64,000 nt of DNA from Caballeronia choica. GTDB taxonomy: Bacteria; Pseudomonadota; Gammaproteobacteria; Burkholderiales; Burkholderiaceae. Position 1 is the stretch's first letter, and every line of letters begins with the position of its first letter. Made by a program: the position numbers and the translations under genes. The notes below the pieces were generated by a model, which was not told the origin of the DNA, did no database searches, and was given only the letters and a program-made list of their open reading frames with translations. Shown piece by piece: positions 18,448 through 25,563 of the stretch. Location: assembly GCF_001544535.1 (NCBI RefSeq), contig NZ_FCON02000027.1, positions 18,374-82,373 on the forward strand, given 5' to 3'.

Positions 18448-19026
18448 ATGCGTGTCGCGATGATGCTATACGCGGGGTTCCAGCTACTCGAAGTGAGCGG
18501 TCCGATGGATGTGTTTCAGGAAGCAAACCGTCTGTGGGGCGGAGCGTTCTATGAACAGCATCTCGTCGGGCCGTCGCCTGGACCTGTCTTGTGCTCGAAC
18601 GGCACGGCGGTGGGCACGACCGAGTGCCTGCTGGATGTGCTCGCGCCATTCGACATTGTCGTTGTCCCCGGTTCTCCGGTCGTCGGTTCGAGGCGTGAAC
18701 ATGGGGAACTGGTGGATTGGCTCGGCGCTGCGGGACGCAACACGCGAAAGCTCGCGTCGGTGTCCAACGGTGCTTTCCTGCTCGCGCGCGCCGGACTTGC
18801 CGACCATCGCTGGCTAGCCACGCACTGGCGCGACGCGCAACGCCTCGCAACCGAGTATCCATCGGTGCACGTCGTGACCAAACCAGGCTGCGTGAAGGAC
18901 GGCAAGCTGTACTCGGCGGTCGGCGCGAGTGCGGGCATCCATCTTGCCTTGGCACTGGTCAGGGAAGATCTTGGCGACGACATCGCCGGAAGCATCGCCC
19001 GAGCCTTGTCGGCAACGCGCCATTGA
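18448..19026 (+). CDS. Stand-alone DJ-1/PfpI-family protein, nucleophile Cys replaced
   Basis: 192 residues comprising only the GATase1-like ligand domain of GlxA-type regulators (MRVAMMLYAGFQLLEVSGPM). No AraC HTH follows, and the frame closes normally. At the nucleophile elbow it has SVSNGAFLLARAGL where the GlxA-like protein at 14169 has SVCNGTFLLGHAGL, so Ser replaces the usual Cys. Hydrolase, amidase or glyoxalase chemistry that needs that Cys is unlikely; ligand sensing or a serine-based activity remains possible. It starts 6 bp after the OdhA stop and is almost certainly co-transcribed with it. Confidence 0.85.
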   Translation: MRVAMMLYAGFQLLEVSGPMDVFQEANRLWGGAFYEQHLVGPSPGPVLCSNGTAVGTTECLLDVLAPFDIVVVPGSPVVGSRREHGELVDWLGAAGRNTRKLASVSNGAFLLARAGLADHRWLATHWRDAQRLATEYPSVHVVTKPGCVKDGKLYSAVGASAGIHLALALVREDLGDDIAGSIARALSATRH

Positions 19027-19302
19027 CGTCATGGCCAGGATGCCGCCTATTTTGGCCTGCGGATGAACTCCCTGGATGGGCGCGCAGCATGGATCGTTGG
19101 CAGAATGGTCATCAGCAACCTCACAATTCTTCCAGCAGCACATCAACAAAGTGCTGGGTGGACATGGCCAGGTACGGAGAACCCGTCGGAGCGATGGTCC
19201 ATAAGCTGGTGTCGAACATACGCTGTTCTCGAATTGGAAGGGAGATCGCCCTTTAATTTCGGCCGCTGATTCCGCCGGCGCCGAACTCCATGCGAGTCAG
19301 CC

Positions 19303-21168
19303 ATGACCCAGAACCCAAACGTTGCTTCACGAGCCTTCACGAAATCGACGCATGCCAGCGAGTGGATGTCGGGCGCCGACATCATTCTGCGCGTACTTGC
19401 CGAGCAGGGCGTCGATACGCTCTTTGGATACAGCGGCGGCGCGATCCTGCCGACGTACGACGCCGTTTTTCGCTTCAACGAAGCGCACAAGGCAGCCCCC
19501 GAACGCCAGATCAGGTTCGTTGTGCCGGCCAATGAACAGGCTGCGGGTTTCATGGCCGCGGGCTATGCTCGCGCGAGCGGAAAAGTCGGCGTATTCATGG
19601 TGACGTCCGGGCCGGGGGCAACGAATGCCGTGACGCCGATTGCCGACTGCAATGGCGATTCGGTCCCTGTCGTGCTCATATGCGGACAGGTGCCGCGTGC
19701 CGCGATTGGTTCCGATGCCTTTCAGGAGGCGCCCGTCTTCAACATCATGTCGGCCTGCGCGAAGCAGGTCTTTCTGGTAACCGACCCGGAGAAGCTGGAA
19801 CAGACCCTGCGGAGCGCATTCGAAATCGCTCGCACAGGGCGTCCGGGGCCGGTTGTCGTGGATGTGCCGAAGGACATTCAGAACTGGATGGGTCCGTACC
19901 ATGGACAAGGCACGTTGCAGTTTCGAGGCTATTCCGATCGACTCCGAATGATGGCGAAAGGCGCTCATCTCGACGAAAACAAGCGCGCCGAATTTTTCGA
20001 TCTTCTTGCGCAAAGCAAACGGCCACTTTTGTATGTGGGCGGCGGTGTGATCGGGGCGGGCGCGACGGCCGAGTTGCGCCGGTTCAGCGAGCGCTACAGC
20101 ATCCCGGTCGTGACGACGCTCATGGGTCTTGGCGCACTGCCTGCGAAACACGAACTGTGGCTTGGCATGTTGGGAATGCATGGCGCTGCCTGTGCGAACT
20201 ACGCGGTCGAGGACTGCGACTTCCTGATTGCAGTGGGTGCCCGCTTCGATGACCGCGTTGCCGGCGGTCGCCCCGACGCCTTCGCGCCGGGCGCGCGCTA
20301 TGTCGCGCACATCGACATCGACGAGGCGGAGATCAACAAAGTCAAACGGGCACACTGGAGTCACGTTGGCGATGCGAAGGACACGTTGTCGTCCTTGATG
20401 GAGTCTGGGTCGGCTTCGCACTCGCCTTCGGACTGGCTTGAGCGGGTGATGGAACTGAAGCAGCGCTACGGCATGAATTACGACCGGAACAGCCCGTTGA
20501 TCCAGCCGCAGTTCGTCATCGAAAAGCTCAGCGAGATTACCGGCGGCCGGGCCATCATCACTACGGGTGTCGGCCAGCATCAGATGTGGGCCGCGCAGTT
20601 TTTCGATTTCGTCGAGCCTCGAAGCTTTCTCACGTCTGGCAGCATGGGGACGATGGGCTTCGGGCTGCCTGCGGCGATCGGTGCCCAACTGGCGCGACCC
20701 GATGCCCTGGTGATCGACATCGACGGTGACGGGAGTATCCGGATGAACAGCGGCGAACTGGAGACGGCAACCACGTACGGCGTGCCCGTCAAGGTGCTGC
20801 TGCTCAACAATCTCGGTGACGGGATGATTCGGCAGTGGCAGCGACTCTTTTACGACGGTCGACTGTGCGTGAGCGACAAGTCGCTCCACCGCAAGAATTT
20901 CGTATTGTCGGCACGGGCCGACGGGTTTGAGTTTGCCCGTCGCGTCAAAGCGGTGAGCAAGGTCGAGGACGCACTCAAGGCCTTCGTTAATTTCGACGGA
21001 CCGGCTTTCCTCGAAGTGATGGTCGACCAGAACGCTGATGTGTTTCCGATGGTGGGGCCTGGGCAAAGCTACTCGAATATGATCACCGGTCCGTTCATTC
21101 CGTCCCGGTCCGAAGGAGAAACAGAGAGTTCGGGCGTAGCACGCCAATGTGCTGCGGATATGTTCTGA
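19303..21168 (+). CDS. Acetolactate-synthase-like ThDP enzyme, large subunit type
   Basis: 621 residues with the three ThDP-enzyme domains. The catalytic Glu is in VVPANEQAAGFMAAGYARAS, the central FAD-type domain contains GMLGMHGAACANYAVEDCDF, and the ThDP/Mg site is IDGDGSIRMNSGELETATTY. This pattern fits acetolactate synthase (IlvB) rather than pyruvate decarboxylase or glyoxylate carboligase. No small regulatory subunit gene (ilvH) is adjacent, which is unusual for a biosynthetic enzyme. The gene is 277 bp after the DJ-1 gene on the same strand. A start at the internal Met of WMSGADIILRV would remove 21 residues. The actual donor and acceptor keto acids are unknown. Confidence 0.87.
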   Translation: MTQNPNVASRAFTKSTHASEWMSGADIILRVLAEQGVDTLFGYSGGAILPTYDAVFRFNEAHKAAPERQIRFVVPANEQAAGFMAAGYARASGKVGVFMVTSGPGATNAVTPIADCNGDSVPVVLICGQVPRAAIGSDAFQEAPVFNIMSACAKQVFLVTDPEKLEQTLRSAFEIARTGRPGPVVVDVPKDIQNWMGPYHGQGTLQFRGYSDRLRMMAKGAHLDENKRAEFFDLLAQSKRPLLYVGGGVIGAGATAELRRFSERYSIPVVTTLMGLGALPAKHELWLGMLGMHGAACANYAVEDCDFLIAVGARFDDRVAGGRPDAFAPGARYVAHIDIDEAEINKVKRAHWSHVGDAKDTLSSLMESGSASHSPSDWLERVMELKQRYGMNYDRNSPLIQPQFVIEKLSEITGGRAIITTGVGQHQMWAAQFFDFVEPRSFLTSGSMGTMGFGLPAAIGAQLARPDALVIDIDGDGSIRMNSGELETATTYGVPVKVLLLNNLGDGMIRQWQRLFYDGRLCVSDKSLHRKNFVLSARADGFEFARRVKAVSKVEDALKAFVNFDGPAFLEVMVDQNADVFPMVGPGQSYSNMITGPFIPSRSEGETESSGVARQCAADMF

Positions 21169-21248
21169 CACGCTCGCGTCACGATACGGGCCTTGGCCTG
21201 CATAACCTGCCTCGCGCGGCTCGATTTCTTGCGATCTGTCCCAATGCC

Positions 21249-21548
21249 ATGATTGACTCGAATCTGATCCATAAGGCTCTCGCGCACCCGTTTCGGCGCG
21301 AGATCCTGTTGTGGTTGAAGACGCCGGACGAGGCCTTCGCTGAGGAGCGAGTCGATTTGGGTCATGGCGTGCCGTCGAATGCGATCCATGCGCGCAGCGG
21401 GCTATCTCAGTCGACCGTATCGGCACATGTCGCTACGTTGATCGAGGCGGGGCTGCTTGTTCCCACTCGCGTGGGTCAATGGATATTCCTGTCGCGGAAT
21501 GAAGAAGTGATACGTGCCTTTGCCGAGCAAGTCAGCTTGCATCTCTAG
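21249..21548 (+). CDS. ArsR-family winged-helix regulator
   Basis: 99 residues from the ATG at 21249. A compact winged HTH: LIHKALAHPFRREILLWLK, then the recognition helix GLSQSTVSAHVATLIEAGLL and a wing ending in RNEEVIRAFAEQV. No cysteine pair typical of metal-sensing ArsR proteins is visible, so it is more likely one of the metabolite-sensing or non-metal members. It lies 80 bp after the acetolactate-synthase-like gene and could autoregulate the cluster. The longer frame from 21147 lacks similarity in its first 34 residues. Confidence 0.85.
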   Translation: MIDSNLIHKALAHPFRREILLWLKTPDEAFAEERVDLGHGVPSNAIHARSGLSQSTVSAHVATLIEAGLLVPTRVGQWIFLSRNEEVIRAFAEQVSLHL

Positions 21549-21648
21549 TTATCGAGGAGCAAGGGTCGACCATTAAGGCGATCGGTCCACAGAATTTGCG
21601 GACCATGCCAGCTATGACGTGGCGCGCGTTGAAGCCGGAAATCACCCA

Positions 21649-22344
21649 TCAATGCTGGTGTTCCGTTTCGCCACCATGACCGCCTTCACCGCCGTGTCCC
21701 GCGGGACCAGGGCCGCCACTGTGAGCCGGTGGCGGCCCTGCTGGCGGCCCGCCATGCTGAGGCGGCGGTCCCCCGTGCTCTGCCGGCGGTCCCCCATGCT
21801 GAGGTGGTGGTCCTCCGTGCTCGGCCGGCGGACCCCCATGTTGAGGCGGCGGACCCCCATGTTGAGGCGGCGGTCCGCCATGCTGAGGTGGCGGTCCCCC
21901 GTGCTGAGGCGGCGGGACGTTGGCATGCGGAGGCGGCGCATGATGCTCCCAGCGCGGTTCATCGTGATACCACGGCCGGTTGCGGTAGTAACTGCCCCAA
22001 TAGCTTCCGATGGCAAAGGTGACGATAGGAAGGCCGATCACGGTCCCGTAATTCATCACTGGAACATTGGCGCCCTGATACGGATAGCTCAGGCTGCCGC
22101 CATAGGCCCAGCCACGCAGGTCCGGCGCAGCTATGTCGCACCATGTGTAGCCTTCGACGCAGCCCATCACGGTGACCGGGACGCCGCCGGGAAGTTGCGT
22201 CACCACGGGATAGTCGGCGCCAGGGCCGGCATAGACGACCACCGGCGCGTTGGTAACGGCTTGCGACTGCGCGAACGCTGCGCCAGGCATGATCGACAGC
22301 ACGGCGGCGCTCGCAAGCAATGGATTCACAAATCGTTTGAGCAT
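21649..22344 (-). CDS. Secreted SH3-like protein with C-terminal Pro/His-rich repeats
   Basis: 231 residues. Signal peptide at residues 1-25 (cleavage after AFA). A bacterial SH3-like domain at about residues 30-90 contains VVVYAGPGADYPVVTQLPGG and GCVEGYTWCDIA. A hydrophobic/aromatic stretch follows, then eight 7-residue repeats PPPQHGG/PPAEHGG at residues 144-199 and a Gly/His tail. The SH3-like domain suggests peptidoglycan or protein binding in the periplasm. The His-rich repeats suggest metal binding, but this is inference. It lies 110 bp downstream of a His-rich microprotein gene on the same strand, possibly in one transcript. Confidence 0.85.
   Translation of the reverse strand: MLKRFVNPLLASAAVLSIMPGAAFAQSQAVTNAPVVVYAGPGADYPVVTQLPGGVPVTVMGCVEGYTWCDIAAPDLRGWAYGGSLSYPYQGANVPVMNYGTVIGLPIVTFAIGSYWGSYYRNRPWYHDEPRWEHHAPPPHANVPPPQHGGPPPQHGGPPPQHGGPPPQHGGPPAEHGGPPPQHGGPPAEHGGPPPQHGGPPAGPPPAHSGGPGPAGHGGEGGHGGETEHQH
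21748..21915 (-). repeat. Eight 21-bp tandem repeats encoding PPPQHGG/PPAEHGG
   Basis: 168 bp of in-frame 21-bp units inside the secreted SH3-like protein gene. Six units encode PPPQHGG and two (fifth and seventh) encode PPAEHGG, an alternating arrangement that suggests expansion by duplication of unit pairs. Copy number may vary between strains. Confidence 0.9.
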
Positions 22345-22454
22345 CCAGCCTCCATTGAGACCGCTCGCTTCGACTGCTTCGTCGATCAGGTCATCGGGGA
22401 ACCCCGGCTTGCTGACGGGGCCTGTTTGTTAAGACTGTCAAGACGCGAACGCAG

Positions 22455-22598
22455 TCAGTGGCAGTGCTTTTCCCAGTGGTGATGTACTTTGACCTTATGG
22501 CACTCGCGATGATGATGGTCGTAGTCGTCCGCGTAGGCTGTTCCAATTGTGCCGAGCGTCATTGCAGTTGCGATAAGCGTAAGAAAAACTCTCTTCAT
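22455..22598 (-). CDS. His-rich secreted microprotein (47 aa)
   Basis: Start ATG at 22598, stop TGA at 22455-22457. A signal peptide (about residues 1-23, ending AYA) is followed by a mature peptide of about 24 residues with a DHHH cluster and the core CHKVKVHHHWEKHCH. A paralogue at 25318 shares CHxVKVHHHWEKxCH, which supports real coding. GAGG is present upstream of the ATG (CGAGGATTTC). Two Cys and many His predict binding of a soft or transition metal in the periplasm (inference). The function is unknown; similar short HHHH-type proteins occur across Burkholderia. Confidence 0.85.
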   Translation of the reverse strand: MKRVFLTLIATAMTLGTIGTAYADDYDHHHRECHKVKVHHHWEKHCH

Positions 22599-22730
22599 GA
22601 AATCCTCGTTTCGAATTGACGGTTACAACGATGAGCACGAGCACGCGGCTCGATTTGAACCCGGTTCTAAAGGCGAGTGAAACTTGTCAGGGCTGACGGT
22701 TGAAAGCTGCTCTCCCTGTTTTTGCAAGCC

Positions 22731-22934
22731 CTACCCCCTCCCAAGCACTGCACTGAGCGGTTGAGCAAACTTCGTATACTCATGCCACACCTTGGTCTCA
22801 AGGTGCATCAAGGCTTGCTTTTCCACCCGACATGCGGGGTCGTAGAACCGCTTCATGAAATATTCCCGAAACTTGTCACGCGTGATGCATTCCCCTGTGC
22901 CCTGCAGGGTCAAGGTCGGATATTCGTCGCTCAT
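22731..22934 (-). CDS. Small protein of unknown function (67 aa)
   Basis: Start at ATG 22934 is preceded by GGAGTGGGGAGTGAA, a strong ribosome-binding site; the longer frame from 22973 lacks one. The peptide is soluble and helical, with TRDKFREYFMKRFYDPACRV in the middle and an aromatic C-terminal half. The middle weakly recalls the C-terminal end of flavodoxin-like oxidoreductases, so it could be a fragment. It has no signal peptide or membrane segment. I do not recognise a function. Confidence 0.6.
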   Translation of the reverse strand: MSDEYPTLTLQGTGECITRDKFREYFMKRFYDPACRVEKQALMHLETKVWHEYTKFAQPLSAVLGRG

Positions 22935-23279
22935 TTCACTCCCCACTCCCGTTGATCGGGGAGGGTGCAGCAAGCAACGTGCCCGCAGGCCGACGCACGG
23001 CGCTTCATCGAAATCGACGATCCGCTACGTCCCCAAGTCGTGGGGTAGGGATGATGCAGGAATGGTCCGTCCGCGCGAAGCGCGAAGACGGATGTATGAT
23101 TACCGCGAGTTGGCGCAGCGGGTCCGTGTACCAAGCCCGGTGAATGATATGAGGGTGACACTACGGCGAGGGCCACTCCGATCAAGACCGATAACAATTC
23201 GAGTTCCATGTAAGCAAGCCCAATTGCATCAAACGGTTGAAACCCACCCAAGCGCCAGCGACCTAACCTGGAGACGGTA
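22935..23279. other. Intergenic region without a supported gene
   Basis: About 345 bp between divergent small genes. Short open frames are present but none has both a ribosome-binding site and protein-like composition. It presumably contains the two promoters. Confidence 0.35.
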
Positions 23280-23552
23280 ATGCACAAAGACCTCGAAGTC
23301 GGCGATTACCTTCTGGCCATGACCGCAGAGCAGAAAAACGATTCTGCTGACCCGCCGAGCGTGACGGGTTTCAATGTCCGCGTGATCGTGACCCGGCACG
23401 ACGGAACTCCGATACACGGCTCGACGCTCACAGAAAATTCCGGCGAAATGACCGGCGATCATGGGCCATTCGCCACGGTCGCGGAGGCCTTTGCTCACGG
23501 CGAAGCATGGGGGAGACATTTCGTCGCCCGCGTCCTGGGCGGCGCTGTCTGA
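23280..23552 (+). CDS. Conserved-looking small protein of unknown function (90 aa)
   Basis: 90 residues, soluble and acidic. A beta-rich pattern (FNVRVIVTRHDGTPIHGSTL) is followed by an amphipathic helix containing FATVAEAFAHGEAWGRHFVA. The layout resembles small HFxA/YjbR-sized Burkholderia proteins, but I cannot assign a family with confidence. GGAG lies about 8 bases before the ATG. It precedes two DUF190 genes on the same strand (170 bp gap). Confidence 0.65.
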   Translation: MHKDLEVGDYLLAMTAEQKNDSADPPSVTGFNVRVIVTRHDGTPIHGSTLTENSGEMTGDHGPFATVAEAFAHGEAWGRHFVARVLGGAV

Positions 23553-23721
23553 TTCGGTTGCGCGTTGTTCGTGATAGCCGAAGCCATCACATGTCACATG
23601 CGTTCCACGTTTGCCATGGCCCGTACGAGCGGAAATCCCTTCGCCGCGCCGAGGTTTCGACCCGTGTAGCGGTGCACCGGCGAGCGACTTGCGTTCTTCT
23701 CTTGAGACCGTGGAGTACCGC

Positions 23722-24063
23722 ATGAAAGGCAGTCAATTGACCGTCTACGTGGCGAACCAAAGCCACCGCATTCGTCACATGACCGTCGTCGAGTGGATTC
23801 TCGACGAGGCGAAGCAAGCCGGCGTTCAAGGCGCGACGGTGATTGACGCCACCGAAGGAATCGGCGCGCACGGCAGGTATCACGCGGCGCGGTTCTTCGA
23901 ACTCGCCGACCAACCCGTGGCGGTGACCGTGGTAGCCGACGACAGCCGGGCCGACGTGCTGCTCGACAGGCTGCGCCACGGCGGCGTCCCGTTGTTTTAC
24001 ACCCGCTGTCCGATCGAGTACGAACTGTTGGGCGCGGAGGGAGACGGACCACACGAATCGTGA
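23722..24063 (+). CDS. DUF190 family protein, first of a tandem pair
   Basis: 113 residues from ATG 23722. DUF190 proteins adopt a PII-like (GlnB-type) ferredoxin fold and probably sense nucleotides. Visible features are QLTVYVANQSHRIRHMTVVE, the GVQGATVIDATEGIGAHGRY core and the C-terminal FYTRCPIEYELL strand, characteristic of the family. DUF190 genes often accompany crcB fluoride channels, but none is present here. The longer frame from 23611 has no similarity in the extension. About 45% similarity to the next gene indicates local duplication. Confidence 0.82.
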   Translation: MKGSQLTVYVANQSHRIRHMTVVEWILDEAKQAGVQGATVIDATEGIGAHGRYHAARFFELADQPVAVTVVADDSRADVLLDRLRHGGVPLFYTRCPIEYELLGAEGDGPHES

Positions 24064-24198
24064 CGCACCGCACCATCCTGTCCCGTCGCACCGGTGCACT
24101 AGAATGAAAGTGGTGGTTCGCGTTGCCGCGACCACGCCACGCCACGCCACGCCGACGATACTTCGATCGATCCGGCGTCGGATGAGGGGAGAAGACGG

Positions 24199-24567
24199 AT
24201 GAACGGCTATCAACTGACGTTCTATACCGAGCAGAACCGAAAACACGGTCACCGCACCGTGTGCGACTGGTTGTTGCATGAGGTGCGCCAGCTCGGCATT
24301 CATGGTGCGACCGTGATCAGTTGCGCCGAGGGCACCGGTCATGCGGGTGCGCATCACGCAGCGCACATGCTCAAGCTTGCCGACCAGCCCCTGCAGATCA
24401 TACTTGCCGTCACGGAAGAGGAGGCGGAGCGAATCCTCGATCTCGTGAAGGCCGAAAACGTACACGTTTTCTATACGCGGGTTCCGATCGAATTCGGTCT
24501 GATCGGCGACGACGAGCCACCGAAGACAAAGCGCCACTTTCCGCTCTTCGGGCGCTCTGCCCACTAA
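24199..24567 (+). CDS. DUF190 family protein, second of a tandem pair
   Basis: 122 residues, paralogous to the product at 23722: GYQLTFYTEQNRKHGHRTVC aligns with the first protein's N-terminus, GIHGATVISCAEGTGHAGAH with its core and FYTRVPIEFGLIG with its end. It is predicted to be a soluble PII-like trimer. AGGGGAGAAG precedes the ATG. The 135-bp gap from the first copy leaves co-transcription likely. The ligand and partner are unknown. Confidence 0.82.
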   Translation: MNGYQLTFYTEQNRKHGHRTVCDWLLHEVRQLGIHGATVISCAEGTGHAGAHHAAHMLKLADQPLQIILAVTEEEAERILDLVKAENVHVFYTRVPIEFGLIGDDEPPKTKRHFPLFGRSAH

Positions 24568-24946
24568 GACGGGCTTTGCCTGCGTCTTCGGATTGCGTCC
24601 CGAACGTCTCGCTCTATTGGAACGCCACACCGAATCAGCGGGCGGCCTGGTTGCCTCCCGCGCCGCGTGCGAGACGTTCGTGAATGCTGAACCTGCTCAG
24701 AACCAAGGCGGGCGACGCGTGAACGCGTCAACCCGAGAGACGGGGTGTGGATCGAGAAATTCGATCTTCCGTCCATCGGAAGCGGTGCCGGCGAAACGTC
24801 CGAAAGACCCCTGCCGCCGGGACGATCGATGTAGTGCCGGCCTCCAGGGATCGGAAGGGACTGTTTGCGCGCGGGCGGATCGTCCGGTAAGGTAGCGGGC
24901 ACCAAGTCCATCCGGGCCTACTTTTAACTTTCGCAAGGACGTCATC
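24568..24946. other. Intergenic region upstream of HU gene
   Basis: About 380 bp with no supported gene; it presumably holds the HU promoter. The sequence immediately before the HU start contains GCAAGGACGTCATC, whose AAGGA gives the ribosome-binding site. Confidence 0.4.
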
Positions 24947-25222
24947 ATGAACAAACAGGAACTGATCGATGCGGTTGCTGCGCAAGCAGGCATCAGCAAA
25001 AGCGCCACCGCCGAGACGATCGACGCGGTGCTGGCCGCGGTTTCGAAGACCGTTGCCGCCGGCGACAGTGTGCAGTTGATCGGCTTCGGCACGTTCGCGA
25101 GTGGCTCTCGCGCGGCCCGCTCCGGACGCAATCCGAAGACGGGCGAAACGATTGAGATTGCCGCCGCAAAGACCGTGAAGTTCACCGCCGGCAAGGCATT
25201 CAAGGACGCCGTCAATCAGTGA
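24947..25222 (+). CDS. HU-family histone-like DNA-binding protein
   Basis: 91 residues, the standard HU length. Helical dimerisation body [20 protein letters not shown], then the beta arm with the family signature [20 protein letters not shown], whose RNP tip intercalates DNA at bends. It packages and bends DNA. This is probably an accessory HU paralogue beside a main hupB elsewhere (inference from accessory context). No linked gene suggests a special role. Confidence 0.93.
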   Translation: MNKQELIDAVAAQAGISKSATAETIDAVLAAVSKTVAAGDSVQLIGFGTFASGSRAARSGRNPKTGETIEIAAAKTVKFTAGKAFKDAVNQ

Positions 25223-25317
25223 GGGTGGGCGACCGGCGAGTGTCAGGGCGTTTAGCCTCTCGTAATATGGAGCTGGTAGGATCCCGGCTCCATTCACTCG
25301 CCAGTAGAGATTGATCC

Positions 25318-25455
25318 ATGAAGAAGGCTGTTCTTGTCATCGTTGTTGCTGCAACCACGCTTTTTTCCGTAGCGCCGGTCTTTGCCTATGAGCACCATCA
25401 TCCGGTTTGCCATGAGGTCAAGGTCCATCACCATTGGGAAAAGCGCTGTCACTGA
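25318..25455 (+). CDS. His-rich secreted microprotein (45 aa), paralogue of 22455
   Basis: ATG 25318 to TGA 25453-25455. Signal peptide at about residues 1-23 (VFA), then the mature peptide YEHHHPVCHEVKVHHHWEKR followed by CH. It shares the core CHxVKVHHHWEKxCH with the microprotein at 22455 on the other strand, although the signal peptides have diverged. That pattern indicates selection on the mature metal-binding-like part. AGAG lies upstream, but the ribosome-binding site is weaker than for neighbours. The function is unknown; periplasmic metal buffering is an inference. Confidence 0.82.
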   Translation: MKKAVLVIVVAATTLFSVAPVFAYEHHHPVCHEVKVHHHWEKRCH

Positions 25456-25563
25456 TTTCGGATCGTAAGCATGGAGTGTGGTTCGCGGGGGCCAGGGTCA
25501 GCACCGACCCTAAGCGCTAGCGGCCACCAACACCAACACAAGTTCCATGACAGCGCAAAAGCG

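Noticed and set aside
19327-21426. 699-codon minus-strand frame
   Set aside because: Exactly antisense to the acetolactate-synthase-like gene, with shadow-type composition.
21748-21915. CRISPR-like or promoter repeat interpretation of the 21-bp units
   Set aside because: The units are contiguous without spacers, in frame, and encode a clear PPPQHGG heptad.
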